Positions 1 to 7,054 of a DNA stretch of 15,072 bases are shown here, in pieces. Each line of letters opens with the position of its first letter. Position 1 is the stretch's first letter. A program made the translations under genes and the position numbers. A model generated the notes under the pieces. It did not search any database. It was not told where the DNA came from and saw only the letters and a program-made list of their open reading frames with translations. The stretch lies in the NCBI GenBank assembly GCA_002887195.1, contig PJAB01001357.1, forward strand, positions 1 through 15,072, given 5' to 3'. The DNA comes from Chrysochromulina parva (Eukaryota; Haptophyta; Prymnesiales; Chrysochromulinaceae).

Positions 1-162
1 GGGTCCGATAATCTTTTGTAGAATTGATCCAAATCGGGCATCAGTTTTTTTGCATGCAGAATGCCGAAATCAAACCTGAGCAGCCTCGGCCAATGAGTCT
101 CCGCTCACCCCTCGAAGATCGTCCCTGTGATCCACGCTTCATGCGAGTCCTCAAGCCCGACA

Positions 163-176
163 GCCTTGCGCAAGGC
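163..176. repeat. Perfect 14-bp palindrome
   Basis: GCCTTGC is followed directly by its reverse complement GCAAGGC, with no spacer. It lies in the AT-richer flank outside any gene. It could be a protein-binding site or chance; nothing nearby tells which. Confidence 0.5.
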
Positions 177-383
177 GGAGAACTAGGTCACCTGCACGAT
201 TTAGCGAGTTTCCTTTTTTGGGACACATCTTCGATCTGCTCGAAAGGGTTATATTGCATGCCAACTGCCACGTCTAGGAACAATGTAATGTTTGAGGCTT
301 TCCCTGTCATACCCGACAGTTTGCCATACACAGCACAGTAACGCAACGAGAGAAAGAGGGCAGTGATCGAGTGATCTAAGATG

Positions 384-482
384 GGATCTACGCGATCGTA
401 GCGTATATAGAGGATATAGCCGTATATAGCCGATCTTTGCGGTCCGGTCTATACGATCTTGGATCTACTACGACGATCGTAG
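384..482. repeat. Cluster of GATCTAC / CGATCGTAG / TATATAG repeats
   Basis: Two hairpin-forming units begin with GGATCTAC and end with CGATCGTAG. In the first, CTACG and CGTAG flank CGAT (388-401). In the second, CTACGA and TCGTAG flank CGA (468-482). Between them, GTATATAG occurs at 403-410 and 422-429, with GATATAG between. The composition differs from the flanking sequence. It could be a degenerate satellite, a set of binding sites or TATA-like elements; no gene start follows closely. Confidence 0.5.
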
Positions 483-640
483 TTCTCGTAGTCGGACGCT
501 CCAGTGCGGTGGCTGTGCGTGCCTTGGGGCGCAACCGCTTTCTAAATTCTTATTTTATGCATCTATCGCCTGTTATGTGTTATCGTAGGAGTCCTATACC
601 GTACGGCGTACCGCTACGCTAACTAAGCCTTAGCCTATGC

Positions 641-1438
641 CTAACAATAATAATGCTCGTTCGCTTCCTCGTTTGCTTCCTCGTTCGTTGGCACTTCGTC
701 CACCACCGCCAGCACAGCTTGCGCCTCTAGCACCACCCCCTGAGCTTCAGCCACGCGGAATCGCGCCTTGCTGATTCCTCTCTTCAACTCCTCGAGAGCC
801 TCCTCTTCTTTGGCCTCCAGCACCGACTGAGCTTTCGCCACTCGGGCTCGCCACTGCTCAAGCTGTCTCCTCATGTTCTTAAGTACCACCTGTGCCGCGG
901 CCAGTTCCAACCGTGCTGCCTCCAGCTCCGGCGACGTTTTCGGCGAAAGCGTTTCACACCTATCGGTAGCAGCGTCCGCATCAGCCAGGCTGGTCCCGAT
1001 CCATGCGGCCGCGGCCGGTGTTTGATGCTCAACGTTGGCCAACTCGGCGAGTCTCTCGCGCTGATGGCGTGAGCGCATCTCGGCAACACGCTCGTCTAGC
1101 ATCTGCTGGGCTCTCTCCAACGCCCTCTCGGCGTTGGTGACAGCAAGTTGGCACCTGGCGATGGAGACGTGATCACCGCCAGCTAAGCTTCTTCGAACTG
1201 CAAACCGTTTCTTATTCATGCGCGCCAGCAACTCTCGGTGAGCTCTGCGCATGTTGGCAACCCGCTGCCGTGCCGGCTCGAGTGTCTCCTTATTGAAGTC
1301 GCGCGTGAAATGTTCGGTCTCGAGCACCTGCCGCTCCACAAGCTTAGCCTCTTCACTGCTCAGCGAGCTTTTGTAGAGCGCGTCCATGTCCATCATGGTT
1401 TCGCCTGGCACTGGGCGGCGGCAGCTGCAGCAGCCCAT
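641..1438 (-). CDS. Coiled-coil protein with predicted N-terminal acylation motif (MGCC)
   Basis: I do not recognise this protein. From the ATG at 1438 it has 265 residues and ends in TAG at 641-643. Two long Ala/Glu/Arg-rich helical stretches (about residues 25-125 and 165-245) have the heptad-like pattern of coiled coils. Between them is a short Pro/Ala/Ser/Asp-rich linker. I chose this start because it gives Met-Gly-Cys-Cys-Ser-Cys, the classic arrangement for N-myristoylation at Gly2 plus palmitoylation of nearby cysteines, and because the context is strong (A at -3, G at +4). An in-frame ATG at 1486 would add 16 residues and bury that motif. The frame stays open upstream to 1579 only through a non-ATG codon. 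The tail carries a 12-bp tandem repeat coding Asn-Glu-Glu-Ala. By inference it is a membrane-tethered structural or scaffold protein. It is divergent from the Sfi1-like gene. Confidence 0.65.
   Translation of the reverse strand: MGCCSCRRPVPGETMMDMDALYKSSLSSEEAKLVERQVLETEHFTRDFNKETLEPARQRVANMRRAHRELLARMNKKRFAVRRSLAGGDHVSIARCQLAVTNAERALERAQQMLDERVAEMRSRHQRERLAELANVEHQTPAAAAWIGTSLADADAATDRCETLSPKTSPELEAARLELAAAQVVLKNMRRQLEQWRARVAKAQSVLEAKEEEALEELKRGISKARFRVAEAQGVVLEAQAVLAVVDEVPTNEEANEEANEHYYC
656..687 (-). repeat. 12-bp tandem repeat in coding tail
   Basis: Units of 12 bp begin at 656, 668 and 680; the third is partial and the second differs by one base. On the minus strand they encode repeated Asn-Glu-Glu-Ala just before the C-terminal His-Tyr-Tyr-Cys. 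Because the unit is a multiple of three, copy number could change without breaking the frame. Confidence 0.75.
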
Positions 1439-1662
1439 TATTTTCGGGACGCGATTTTTCAGGGCACGGAACTCAAGCCGCGTCATTCTTGTCAAGCTTG
1501 GTGTTAGCGCTAGCGCACACGGACGGCATGAAAAAACATTTGGCACATTCCGCAGTGTAACCGTAGGATGATGAAACAACGGCCGGCTCGCGTACGATGG
1601 CGACGGTCTGAAGGATCTTGTTCACAGCTTCTCTCTCGTTTTGGGCGCGGCCACAAAGCCAC
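1439..1662. promoter_or_regulatory. Divergent intergenic region, probable shared promoter
   Basis: This lies between the ATG of the minus-strand coiled-coil gene (1438) and that of the plus-strand Sfi1-like gene (1663), so both promoters or 5' leaders must be here unless there are untranslated upstream exons. It contains a perfect 10-bp palindrome GCGCTAGCGC (1507-1516) near the middle and an A-run (1530-1535). No TATA box is apparent. It also holds an upstream ORF on the plus strand, given separately. If the minus-strand gene starts at 1486 instead, the region shrinks accordingly. Confidence 0.5.
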
Positions 1663-1666
1663 ATGA
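1568..1666 (+). other. Upstream ORF, 32 codons, ATGA overlap with next gene
   Basis: An ATG-ATG start at 1568 opens a 32-codon frame rich in Arg, Lys and Ser, with no stop until TGA at 1664-1666. That TGA overlaps the ATG at 1663 of the downstream gene in the four bases ATGA. It may be a translated upstream ORF allowing reinitiation. Alternatively, it may be the true N-terminal coding segment of the Sfi1-like gene, joined by a small intron or separated by an indel; its content (an Arg-Trp-Arg-Arg stretch) resembles the basic Trp-containing repeats downstream. It could also be chance. Confidence 0.35.
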
Positions 1667-2883
1667 ACCTCAAGGGCGCGCTCTTCCGCGGCTCGGGCCT
1701 CGCACCGACGACGCAGGATTGGGCCGCCGGACTTCGCGGCCAAGGGGGACCACCACCTGCAGTGCCGAAGCGGGCGACGAAGAGTCCGCCTCGGGTCGTT
1801 GCCCGTGCGACCAGCACATCCAACGCCAAGGTGAGCATGCTGAGCCTCGCCACGACTGCACGCTTGTGGCGTCGCGAACAGAAGCAGGACCTGATCAACG
1901 CCTTCCGTCGCTGGCGGCGACGCGCAAAGCGAAGCCGCCAGCTGTTGGCAGTCTCGCCTCGCCAGCCTCCCACGGCTCGCAAGAGCCTCGAGTTCCGTCT
2001 GCAAGTCGAGGCTCACACAGTCGTGCGTGCCTTCCTGCTCTGGCGCCATTGGGTTCTCGCTGCGGCCAACCTTCGGGAAGTTCTTCAGCTGGTGCAGCCG
2101 CACCTGGCGCGCAAGCGCCAGGCGAGGAACGCGCGCATGCTCATGGGGCGTTGGCGCACATCGATGCAAGCGGCCGCCCGGGAGGAGCAGGCCCGGTGGC
2201 TCGCGCACTGGAGGGCGACGTACCGCAAGCACCGCGAGCGCCAGGTGGCCCTCAAGGCCACCGCACGCACGGTTGGTCAGCGGCTTGGTAGGTCGGCCAC
2301 CTTCACGACGCTAGGCCGGTTCCGCGCCGCTCTTCAGCAGTGGGCATCGTGGCGTGTGCAAGTGGCCTTGATGCACGGAGCGATCCACCTCGGCACACTC
2401 GCGGCAGCGTCGATGGCCTGGCGGCGCGCGCTCGAGCACTGGCGTCAAGCGACGGCGTACAAACTGGTAGCCGAGCATCTCCGTCAGCTCGCGGAGCATT
2501 CTGCGGCTCTGGTGCGCCGCCGTAACGGCCTCACTCGGCTGCGGACAGCGAGCTCTCTAGGAGGTCCAGCGAGATGGCTCGGGCGCGTGCGGAAGGAGCG
2601 TCGGCTCTACGATGCGCTGCGCCAGCTGCGCGATCACGGCTTCCGCGAACGAGCGTTGCTGCGCGCAGAGTCACGCACGATGGTGTCGGTGGCGCGCGCA
2701 CGGAGGCGGCAGGTGCATGTAGCAATGCGTCGCTGGGTACAGCAATGGCAGCAGCTGGCGAAGGGTGACGATGCTGTCACGCGCTACGCGCGACTCCTCG
2801 CTCGACGCCTGCCGCGCAAGGGCCTACTCGCAGAGTGCCACGCGATGAGTGACGTGCTCGGCTGCTCGCTACTGCTGACCTGA
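1663..2883 (+). CDS. Sfi1-like Trp/Arg-repeat protein (putative centrin-binding)
   Basis: The product has 406 residues, is very basic and is rich in Trp, Arg and Ala. It carries recurring units of the form hydrophobic-x-x-Trp-Arg. Trp residues fall near positions 69, 84, 127/130, 164, 179/183, 227/230, 253/260, 305 and 358/362, roughly 30-45 apart, inside predicted long helices. This is the pattern of Sfi1 repeats, which bind centrin one per repeat to form fibres at the spindle pole body or basal body; the assignment rests on pattern only. Residues 1-60 are Pro/Gly-rich and probably disordered. The frame is open from 1612, but 1663 is the first ATG. Its context is weak (C at -3), so an upstream exon is possible. 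It stops at TGA 2881-2883. It is shorter than fungal Sfi1, so it may be a different member of the repeat class, such as an IQ-like calmodulin or centrin binder. Confidence 0.7.
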   Translation: MNLKGALFRGSGLAPTTQDWAAGLRGQGGPPPAVPKRATKSPPRVVARATSTSNAKVSMLSLATTARLWRREQKQDLINAFRRWRRRAKRSRQLLAVSPRQPPTARKSLEFRLQVEAHTVVRAFLLWRHWVLAAANLREVLQLVQPHLARKRQARNARMLMGRWRTSMQAAAREEQARWLAHWRATYRKHRERQVALKATARTVGQRLGRSATFTTLGRFRAALQQWASWRVQVALMHGAIHLGTLAAASMAWRRALEHWRQATAYKLVAEHLRQLAEHSAALVRRRNGLTRLRTASSLGGPARWLGRVRKERRLYDALRQLRDHGFRERALLRAESRTMVSVARARRRQVHVAMRRWVQQWQQLAKGDDAVTRYARLLARRLPRKGLLAECHAMSDVLGCSLLLT

Positions 2884-2904
2884 GCGGCACCGGCTTCGCA
2901 GAGC

Positions 2905-2925
2905 GGCCACACATAAGGCCACACA
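2905..2925. repeat. 9-bp direct repeat in the 183-bp intergenic spacer
   Basis: GGCCACACA occurs twice, separated by TAA, starting 22 bases after the stop codon of the Sfi1-like gene. The whole spacer (2884-3066) separates two genes on the same strand, so it must hold the 3' end of one and the promoter of the next. No clear TATA box or poly(A) signal is seen. Confidence 0.6.
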
Positions 2926-3066
2926 GATCTCATTAGAAATGTAGACAGTCTCCAAGCGGCGACCCAAGCGCGAATACCTCCTTGTGGAGGCTTTCAGGTC
3001 CACGAAAAAAGAGTCAGCTGTTCACAGCCACAAAAGGAAAAGCGAGCGCGTCTTTTTGGACCCGGC

Positions 3067-6000
3067 ATGGAGTCGTCTGGGCCCACTGCCATCGTCCGGC
3101 CGGCCTCATCAGCAAAGTCTGCCTCGAGCCAGCCAGTATTAGCTGCGCACCCGTTTCCGCTCGTGGTCACAGGTGCCGAGGAGGCAGCCACCGATTCATC
3201 GACGGACGCAGGATATTGTATCGTGTCCGGAGACGGCTTGAGCACAGCAACCGTTCGTGAGGTCGCCGAGTTTTCAATCATAGCCCATGATGCGAATGGC
3301 AAACCGCGCGTTACCGGAGGCGATTCTTTTTTCGTCGCCGTGCGTGGCGGCTCCCATGTTCGCGCAAGGGTCCGAGACAATGAAGATGGCTCCTATCGCG
3401 TCACTTACACGCCAAGCGTCAGCGGCAAGTACTCAATCGCCATAGGCCTGTTCGGCACGCCACTACCTGGCTCGCCATTTGCCCTCACGGTGTACACGCA
3501 GCAGCCCGACGCGGCGCAGTGCATACTGCAAGGGCAGGCCCTTGCGAGCATCATCGCCCGCACCTCATCGCAATTTGAGGTGTGCTTTCGCGATACGCTC
3601 GGCAAGGTAGCCATGGCGGAGGATTTGGACGTCTTCGTCGAGCCCATCTTTCTCGCGCCGCCGGCGTTCGCCCAGGCGAGCGCGACGGTTGCGAGCGTGC
3701 CGGCCGCCGCCGAGGAGGCATCTGCCGAAGGGACTGAAACCGGCGGCGGCTCAGGCTGCGGAGCCACCAAGCTATTCAAAAAGGCACGTGTGCAGGTGGG
3801 CGCTAAGCCGCTCGTCTTGCGCAGCGGCCCGGACACAGACTCGGAGCTCATAGGCAAGCTGCGGCCTGGGCAGCTGCTCACAGTGCTCGATGAGCGGCGC
3901 ACGGATGACGGCGATGTGAGAGCCCAGGTGGCTTTGGTATACGAGGATGAGTCTGCCGAGGAGTATGCGGATTCCTGGTGGACGGCCAACCCGGTTCTGC
4001 GCTCGTTCGATCCGGTGACACTTGGAGGAGACACCACCTTGTTTAGGTGTGGCGCGGCGCTGCTGATGGACTCTTTCTCTGCGGGCGCCCATTCCATTTA
4101 TGATGGCAAGGCCCCCGTAGACTCGGAGCGCGGCGGTTACGTGATCGCCCGGAAGTCGAAGCAGGGAATGCTCAGGGCACCTCCAGCCCATCGGCTGCCC
4201 ATCTTTGGGTCGAGGGAGCCGCAGGCGGTCGGCTGGTGTACCATCGTCAAGGAGGGCGCCGAGCTCGTGCGACGGCGCGAGAAGCTCGATGCGGGCCAAC
4301 GGCAGCAGCATCTCCAAATGTGGGCACGACGAGCGGCAGTCGACCGGACGCTTGCTGCGACGAATGAGCAGGCTGCGGCCAAGAAGTCGAAAACGTCGTC
4401 GGCGGCGTCGTCGTCGGCGGCGGCGGCGGAAACTCCCCACGGGAATACAAACGTCTACGTGCAGGAGCTGCAGAGCGACCCAAAAGAGATTGGTTTCGCA
4501 TATGGAGGTGTCGTCCCGGGTGTGTTGCATTCGAAGGGGAAGCTGCACGACGTGCATAAGGTCACGTACTCGGTCGGGCGCGCTGGCCGTTACCTGCTCC
4601 ACGTGCGCCTGCGCAACCAGGTTCTCCCCCTCAAAGGCTCCCCGTTTGCACTGGAGGTCAAGCCCGGTGCAGCACACGCACAGTCCACAGAGCTACCCGT
4701 GTGCGCGCTGCCGCTTCGCGGCATTGTGGGTCTAGGTGAGTCATTTGGATGCCGTTTCAGCATGAAGACGGCGGACAAGTGCGCGAACTTGTGCGATCGC
4801 GGTGGTGGCAAGGTCGAGTGCAAGTGCCTCGACAAGAATGTGACCACGAGCGTCGTCGACAACAATGACGGCACGTACACGCTCTCACTGCGCTCCAAGT
4901 ACTCAGGTACGAGCGAGGTACACGTGACAATTGATGGCATGCATGTTCGGGGCTCACCAGCGTCAATGAAGCTCACGAGCACGCAACCGGACCTCGAGCG
5001 GACCGTGTGCCTGGGCGAAGGGCTCCAACATGCTAGCGCGGGAAAGCCTACCACCTTCCGTGTTCGCTTCGTCGACGAGCATGGCAACACGGCGACGCCC
5101 GGCTCCGGGCTCAAGATGGGACTCGCCTTGGTGCCCGAGGCGGCGCCGCGGTCCGAGCTCGTGTCCAAAAAAGGCAACTCGACGCACGTGGCCAAAAAGG
5201 CGGCGATCACGGCGGCCGAGCTGCAAACGCTCACCGAGCACGCCTTTGAGAGTAAGTGGGTCGCAGAGGGAGAGCTTGAGATCGAATTCGTGGGCACGAC
5301 GGCGGGCTTTAATGACCTATACGTGTGGGCTGTGGACACGCCCAAGCCAATCAAGCTGGCCAAGGCGAGCGGCGGCGACAAGGGCGCAACAACCAAGCGG
5401 CAGGCATCGAGTGGCGCCGCTGAGAAGCGGAGCCAATCGACGCTGATTGGTGGCAGCAGCAGCAGCGACCTCGCGAGCGCGGCTGTGCCCCTCGACCCGA
5501 GGATGCGCATGCGCATCCTGCTGCCGGGCGCGCCCTTCTCCCTTGCGATCTCGAGCGGGAAGGGCAACATCGCCAACTCGCATGTGGCGGGGTTCGTGCG
5601 CGAGAGCGCGGCGGAGAAGGTCAACGGCATGTCCCTAGGTGGCAAGTGGTTGCTTCGCCAGACGGTCGAGTATCAGTCTGACACGTCGATGGTCATCGCA
5701 GGCGACACTGTCCTGATACGGCCTAAGATCCTCGACCAATTTGGAAACCCGGCACTGCTGCCCGAAGGCGCCCTCGCAGTCCTGCACGAGATGCCCGACG
5801 GTACACAGGACGGGCAGCCCATGGTGGTGCAGCCGCAGACCCGCGGTGGTCTGACCACATACGACATCCGCGATACTCCTTCGCTCGCGGGCACGCACAA
5901 GGTGCAACTTCTACTCTTCGGCAAGCCCCTTCCCGGCAGCCCCGTCACGTACCGCGTACTTCCGGATTGCCACGAGCCCTCAATGTGCCTGCTCAACTTG

Positions 6001-6519
6001 CCGGCCGAGCCGCCCCCCGCGCCGCCACACTTTCACACCGAGGAGGTGTACCCCGTGACGCTCACGATGCGCGACCGTTTCGGCAACCAGTGTAATCGCG
6101 GAGGCGCCGTGGTGAATTCGCGTCTCGTATACGTGAAGCAGGGCGTACACGACAGCACCACGCTGTCCTCGTCGAACCATTCGGTGCGAGTCGAGGACAA
6201 TCGTGACGGCACGTACAGCGTCCTCGTCTCGCTCTTGCTCGGCTCATTCGAGAGAGCCCTCTTCCCTTGCGTCATCAACGTGGAGGTCAACCTCGACAGA
6301 GACCCGAAGGAGCGTCCCACTGGCATCAATCTGCCCGCGCTGCCGATGACCTTTGTTCGAAACCCTGCGACGGAGACCCCGCTGCAGCAGCTGCAGCGCG
6401 TTGGCAAGCAGGTGGCTACTGCCGCCGGCGCTATCAAGAAAATGAAGAGCATCGCGGAAGCGCCGGCAGCCGCGCCGGCAGCCGAGCCCGCAGCTGCGCC
6501 GGCAAAGCCAGGCAAGTAG
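3067..6519 (+). CDS. Filamin/ABP280-repeat protein with SH3b-like insertion
   Basis: The product has 1150 residues. Filamin-type immunoglobulin-fold repeats are recognised by the motif Asp-Asn-x-Asp-Gly-Thr/Ser-Tyr followed by Gly-Ser-Pro-Phe/Val. Repeat 1 is about residues 47-143. Repeat 2 begins near 150 but its C-terminal half lies at about 460-533. Repeat 3 is about 544-637. Repeat 4 starts near 647 and ends near 828 with a long insert. Repeat 5 is about 848-966, and a degenerate repeat 6 is about 970-1075. Between the halves of repeat 2, residues 238-300 resemble a bacterial-type SH3 domain (Leu-Arg-Ser-Gly-Pro then Ile-Gly-x-Leu). The tail is Ala/Pro-rich. There is no signal peptide, membrane segment or N-terminal actin-binding calponin domain, so actin binding is not implied. 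The ATG has a strong context (G at -3, G at +4) and is the first in a frame open from 2917. By inference it is a structural or scaffold protein. No gene name is recognised. Confidence 0.85.
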   Translation: MESSGPTAIVRPASSAKSASSQPVLAAHPFPLVVTGAEEAATDSSTDAGYCIVSGDGLSTATVREVAEFSIIAHDANGKPRVTGGDSFFVAVRGGSHVRARVRDNEDGSYRVTYTPSVSGKYSIAIGLFGTPLPGSPFALTVYTQQPDAAQCILQGQALASIIARTSSQFEVCFRDTLGKVAMAEDLDVFVEPIFLAPPAFAQASATVASVPAAAEEASAEGTETGGGSGCGATKLFKKARVQVGAKPLVLRSGPDTDSELIGKLRPGQLLTVLDERRTDDGDVRAQVALVYEDESAEEYADSWWTANPVLRSFDPVTLGGDTTLFRCGAALLMDSFSAGAHSIYDGKAPVDSERGGYVIARKSKQGMLRAPPAHRLPIFGSREPQAVGWCTIVKEGAELVRRREKLDAGQRQQHLQMWARRAAVDRTLAATNEQAAAKKSKTSSAASSSAAAAETPHGNTNVYVQELQSDPKEIGFAYGGVVPGVLHSKGKLHDVHKVTYSVGRAGRYLLHVRLRNQVLPLKGSPFALEVKPGAAHAQSTELPVCALPLRGIVGLGESFGCRFSMKTADKCANLCDRGGGKVECKCLDKNVTTSVVDNNDGTYTLSLRSKYSGTSEVHVTIDGMHVRGSPASMKLTSTQPDLERTVCLGEGLQHASAGKPTTFRVRFVDEHGNTATPGSGLKMGLALVPEAAPRSELVSKKGNSTHVAKKAAITAAELQTLTEHAFESKWVAEGELEIEFVGTTAGFNDLYVWAVDTPKPIKLAKASGGDKGATTKRQASSGAAEKRSQSTLIGGSSSSDLASAAVPLDPRMRMRILLPGAPFSLAISSGKGNIANSHVAGFVRESAAEKVNGMSLGGKWLLRQTVEYQSDTSMVIAGDTVLIRPKILDQFGNPALLPEGALAVLHEMPDGTQDGQPMVVQPQTRGGLTTYDIRDTPSLAGTHKVQLLLFGKPLPGSPVTYRVLPDCHEPSMCLLNLPAEPPPAPPHFHTEEVYPVTLTMRDRFGNQCNRGGAVVNSRLVYVKQGVHDSTTLSSSNHSVRVEDNRDGTYSVLVSLLLGSFERALFPCVINVEVNLDRDPKERPTGINLPALPMTFVRNPATETPLQQLQRVGKQVATAAGAIKKMKSIAEAPAAAPAAEPAAAPAKPGK

Positions 6520-6535
6520 ACTACGAACTGGTAAG

Positions 6536-6559
6536 AGCTGAGAGCAGTGCTCTCGAGCT
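6536..6559. repeat. Inverted repeat just after the filamin-gene stop
   Basis: GAGAGCA and TGCTCTC flank a single G (6540-6554). Outside them AGCT pairs with AGCT after one bulged G, giving up to 11 paired bases. It begins 17 bases after the stop codon. It may be a 3'-UTR hairpin or a dyad DNA-binding site. Confidence 0.5.
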
Positions 6560-6611
6560 ATCAAGGCTACTTCAGGAATTCATGTCTCATCTGAGCTGCA
6601 CTTGAGAGGGG

Positions 6612-6767
6612 GTGGGCATATCGGCTTAAGTTTGAACTCAACCTTTTACTCGACCTGAGCAGTTCGATTTTGAGTATCGACTCACGTAGCTATAGGGAGG
6701 AGTCGTAGATTTTTGACGAACAAGCTAACGTACCTCGCGTCGGGGCCCGCCGCCTTCGCCGTGTTCG
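6612..6767 (+). ncRNA. Possible U5-like small nuclear RNA (speculative)
   Basis: CCTTTTAC at 6642-6649 matches eight of the nine bases of the U5 loop 1 core, except that A replaces the leading G. It sits in a loop closed by nested helices: GAACTCA (6634-6640) with TGAG plus TTC (6656-6665), CTTAA (6625-6629) with TTGAG (6670-6674) across a symmetric 4x4 internal loop, and GTGGG (6612-6616) with CTCAC (6681-6685). GATTTTTGA at 6708-6716 fits the Sm-site pattern RAU5GR. Right after it CGAACA (6717-6722) pairs with TGTTCG (6762-6767), as a 3' hairpin would. Against it, the loop is 15 bases rather than 11, the helices are short, and an octamer match is easy to find by chance. Ends are approximate. 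Confidence 0.22.
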
Positions 6768-6771
6768 ACAA

Positions 6772-6928
6772 GAACGGAGGAGAACCGTTCACGACCGAGG
6801 CGCGAGGGAGACCGGGACGAACGGCCCTTCGGGTTCGGCGGCCGCGCGGGGTGTGTGGGGACTGGGGTTGAGGCGCGGCGGCGGCTTTCGGCCGCCGGGC
6901 CCCGCCCGCCGGGAGACCGCAGAGCGGT
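6772..6928. other. GC-rich run of short hairpins, no coding signal
   Basis: Four hairpins follow one another: GAACGG/CCGTTC (6772-6790), CGAA-CCC/GGG-TTCG with a 3-base bulge (6818-6837), CGGCGGC/GCCGCCG with loop TTTCG (6879-6897), and ACCGC/GCGGT with loop AGA (6916-6928). The stretch lies between two convergent genes. It could be structured RNA or part of a 3' UTR, though GC-rich DNA makes such hairpins fairly often. Confidence 0.35.
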
Positions 6929-6994
6929 GAACCACACCACAGTAACCACACAGTCACCCACCGAAGTTCCACACGATGCATCCGACGATCGTGC

Positions 6995-7029
6995 CGGGTA
7001 TACCGTCGTGCTAGGTCGCGGGTATACCG
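6995..7029. repeat. Direct repeat of palindromic CGGGTATACCG
   Basis: The 11-base unit occurs identically at 6995-7005 and 7019-7029, 24 bases apart start to start. Each contains the perfect 8-bp palindrome GGTATACC. The spacing is close to two helical turns or a little more. The arrangement suggests paired binding sites for a dimeric protein, just upstream of the promoter-like cluster at 7055-7127. Confidence 0.6.
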
Positions 7030-7054
7030 GGTTGCAAAACCGCTAAATCTCAGG

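Larger units (their letters stand above)
1..640. other. AT-richer non-coding flank
   Basis: This stretch is visibly richer in A and T than the genes to its right and has no convincing coding frame. The longest open frame (to 341 on the plus strand) has no recognisable domain, and its first ATG is at 54. It holds a perfect 14-bp palindrome (163-176), a cluster of short repeats and palindromes (384-482) and an 11-bp near-palindrome CTAAG-C-CTTAG at 623-633. The last of these lies just beyond the stop codon of the minus-strand gene, so the part next to 640 is probably that gene's 3' untranslated region. I see no tRNA, rRNA or transposon ends. Confidence 0.5.

Noticed and set aside
24..341. 105-codon open frame at the left edge
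   Set aside because: It begins with TTG. The first ATG (54) leaves 95 residues with no domain, low-complexity or coding-like bias, in AT-richer DNA unlike the real genes. It could be the last exon of a gene off the left edge, but nothing supports it.
6661..6680. tRNA-like T-loop AGTTCGATTTT
   Set aside because: The flanking bases do not form a T stem, and no acceptor or anticodon arm can be drawn around it.
6740..6930. Possible rRNA fragment, because of GC-rich hairpins
   Set aside because: I find no conserved rRNA core motif on either strand.
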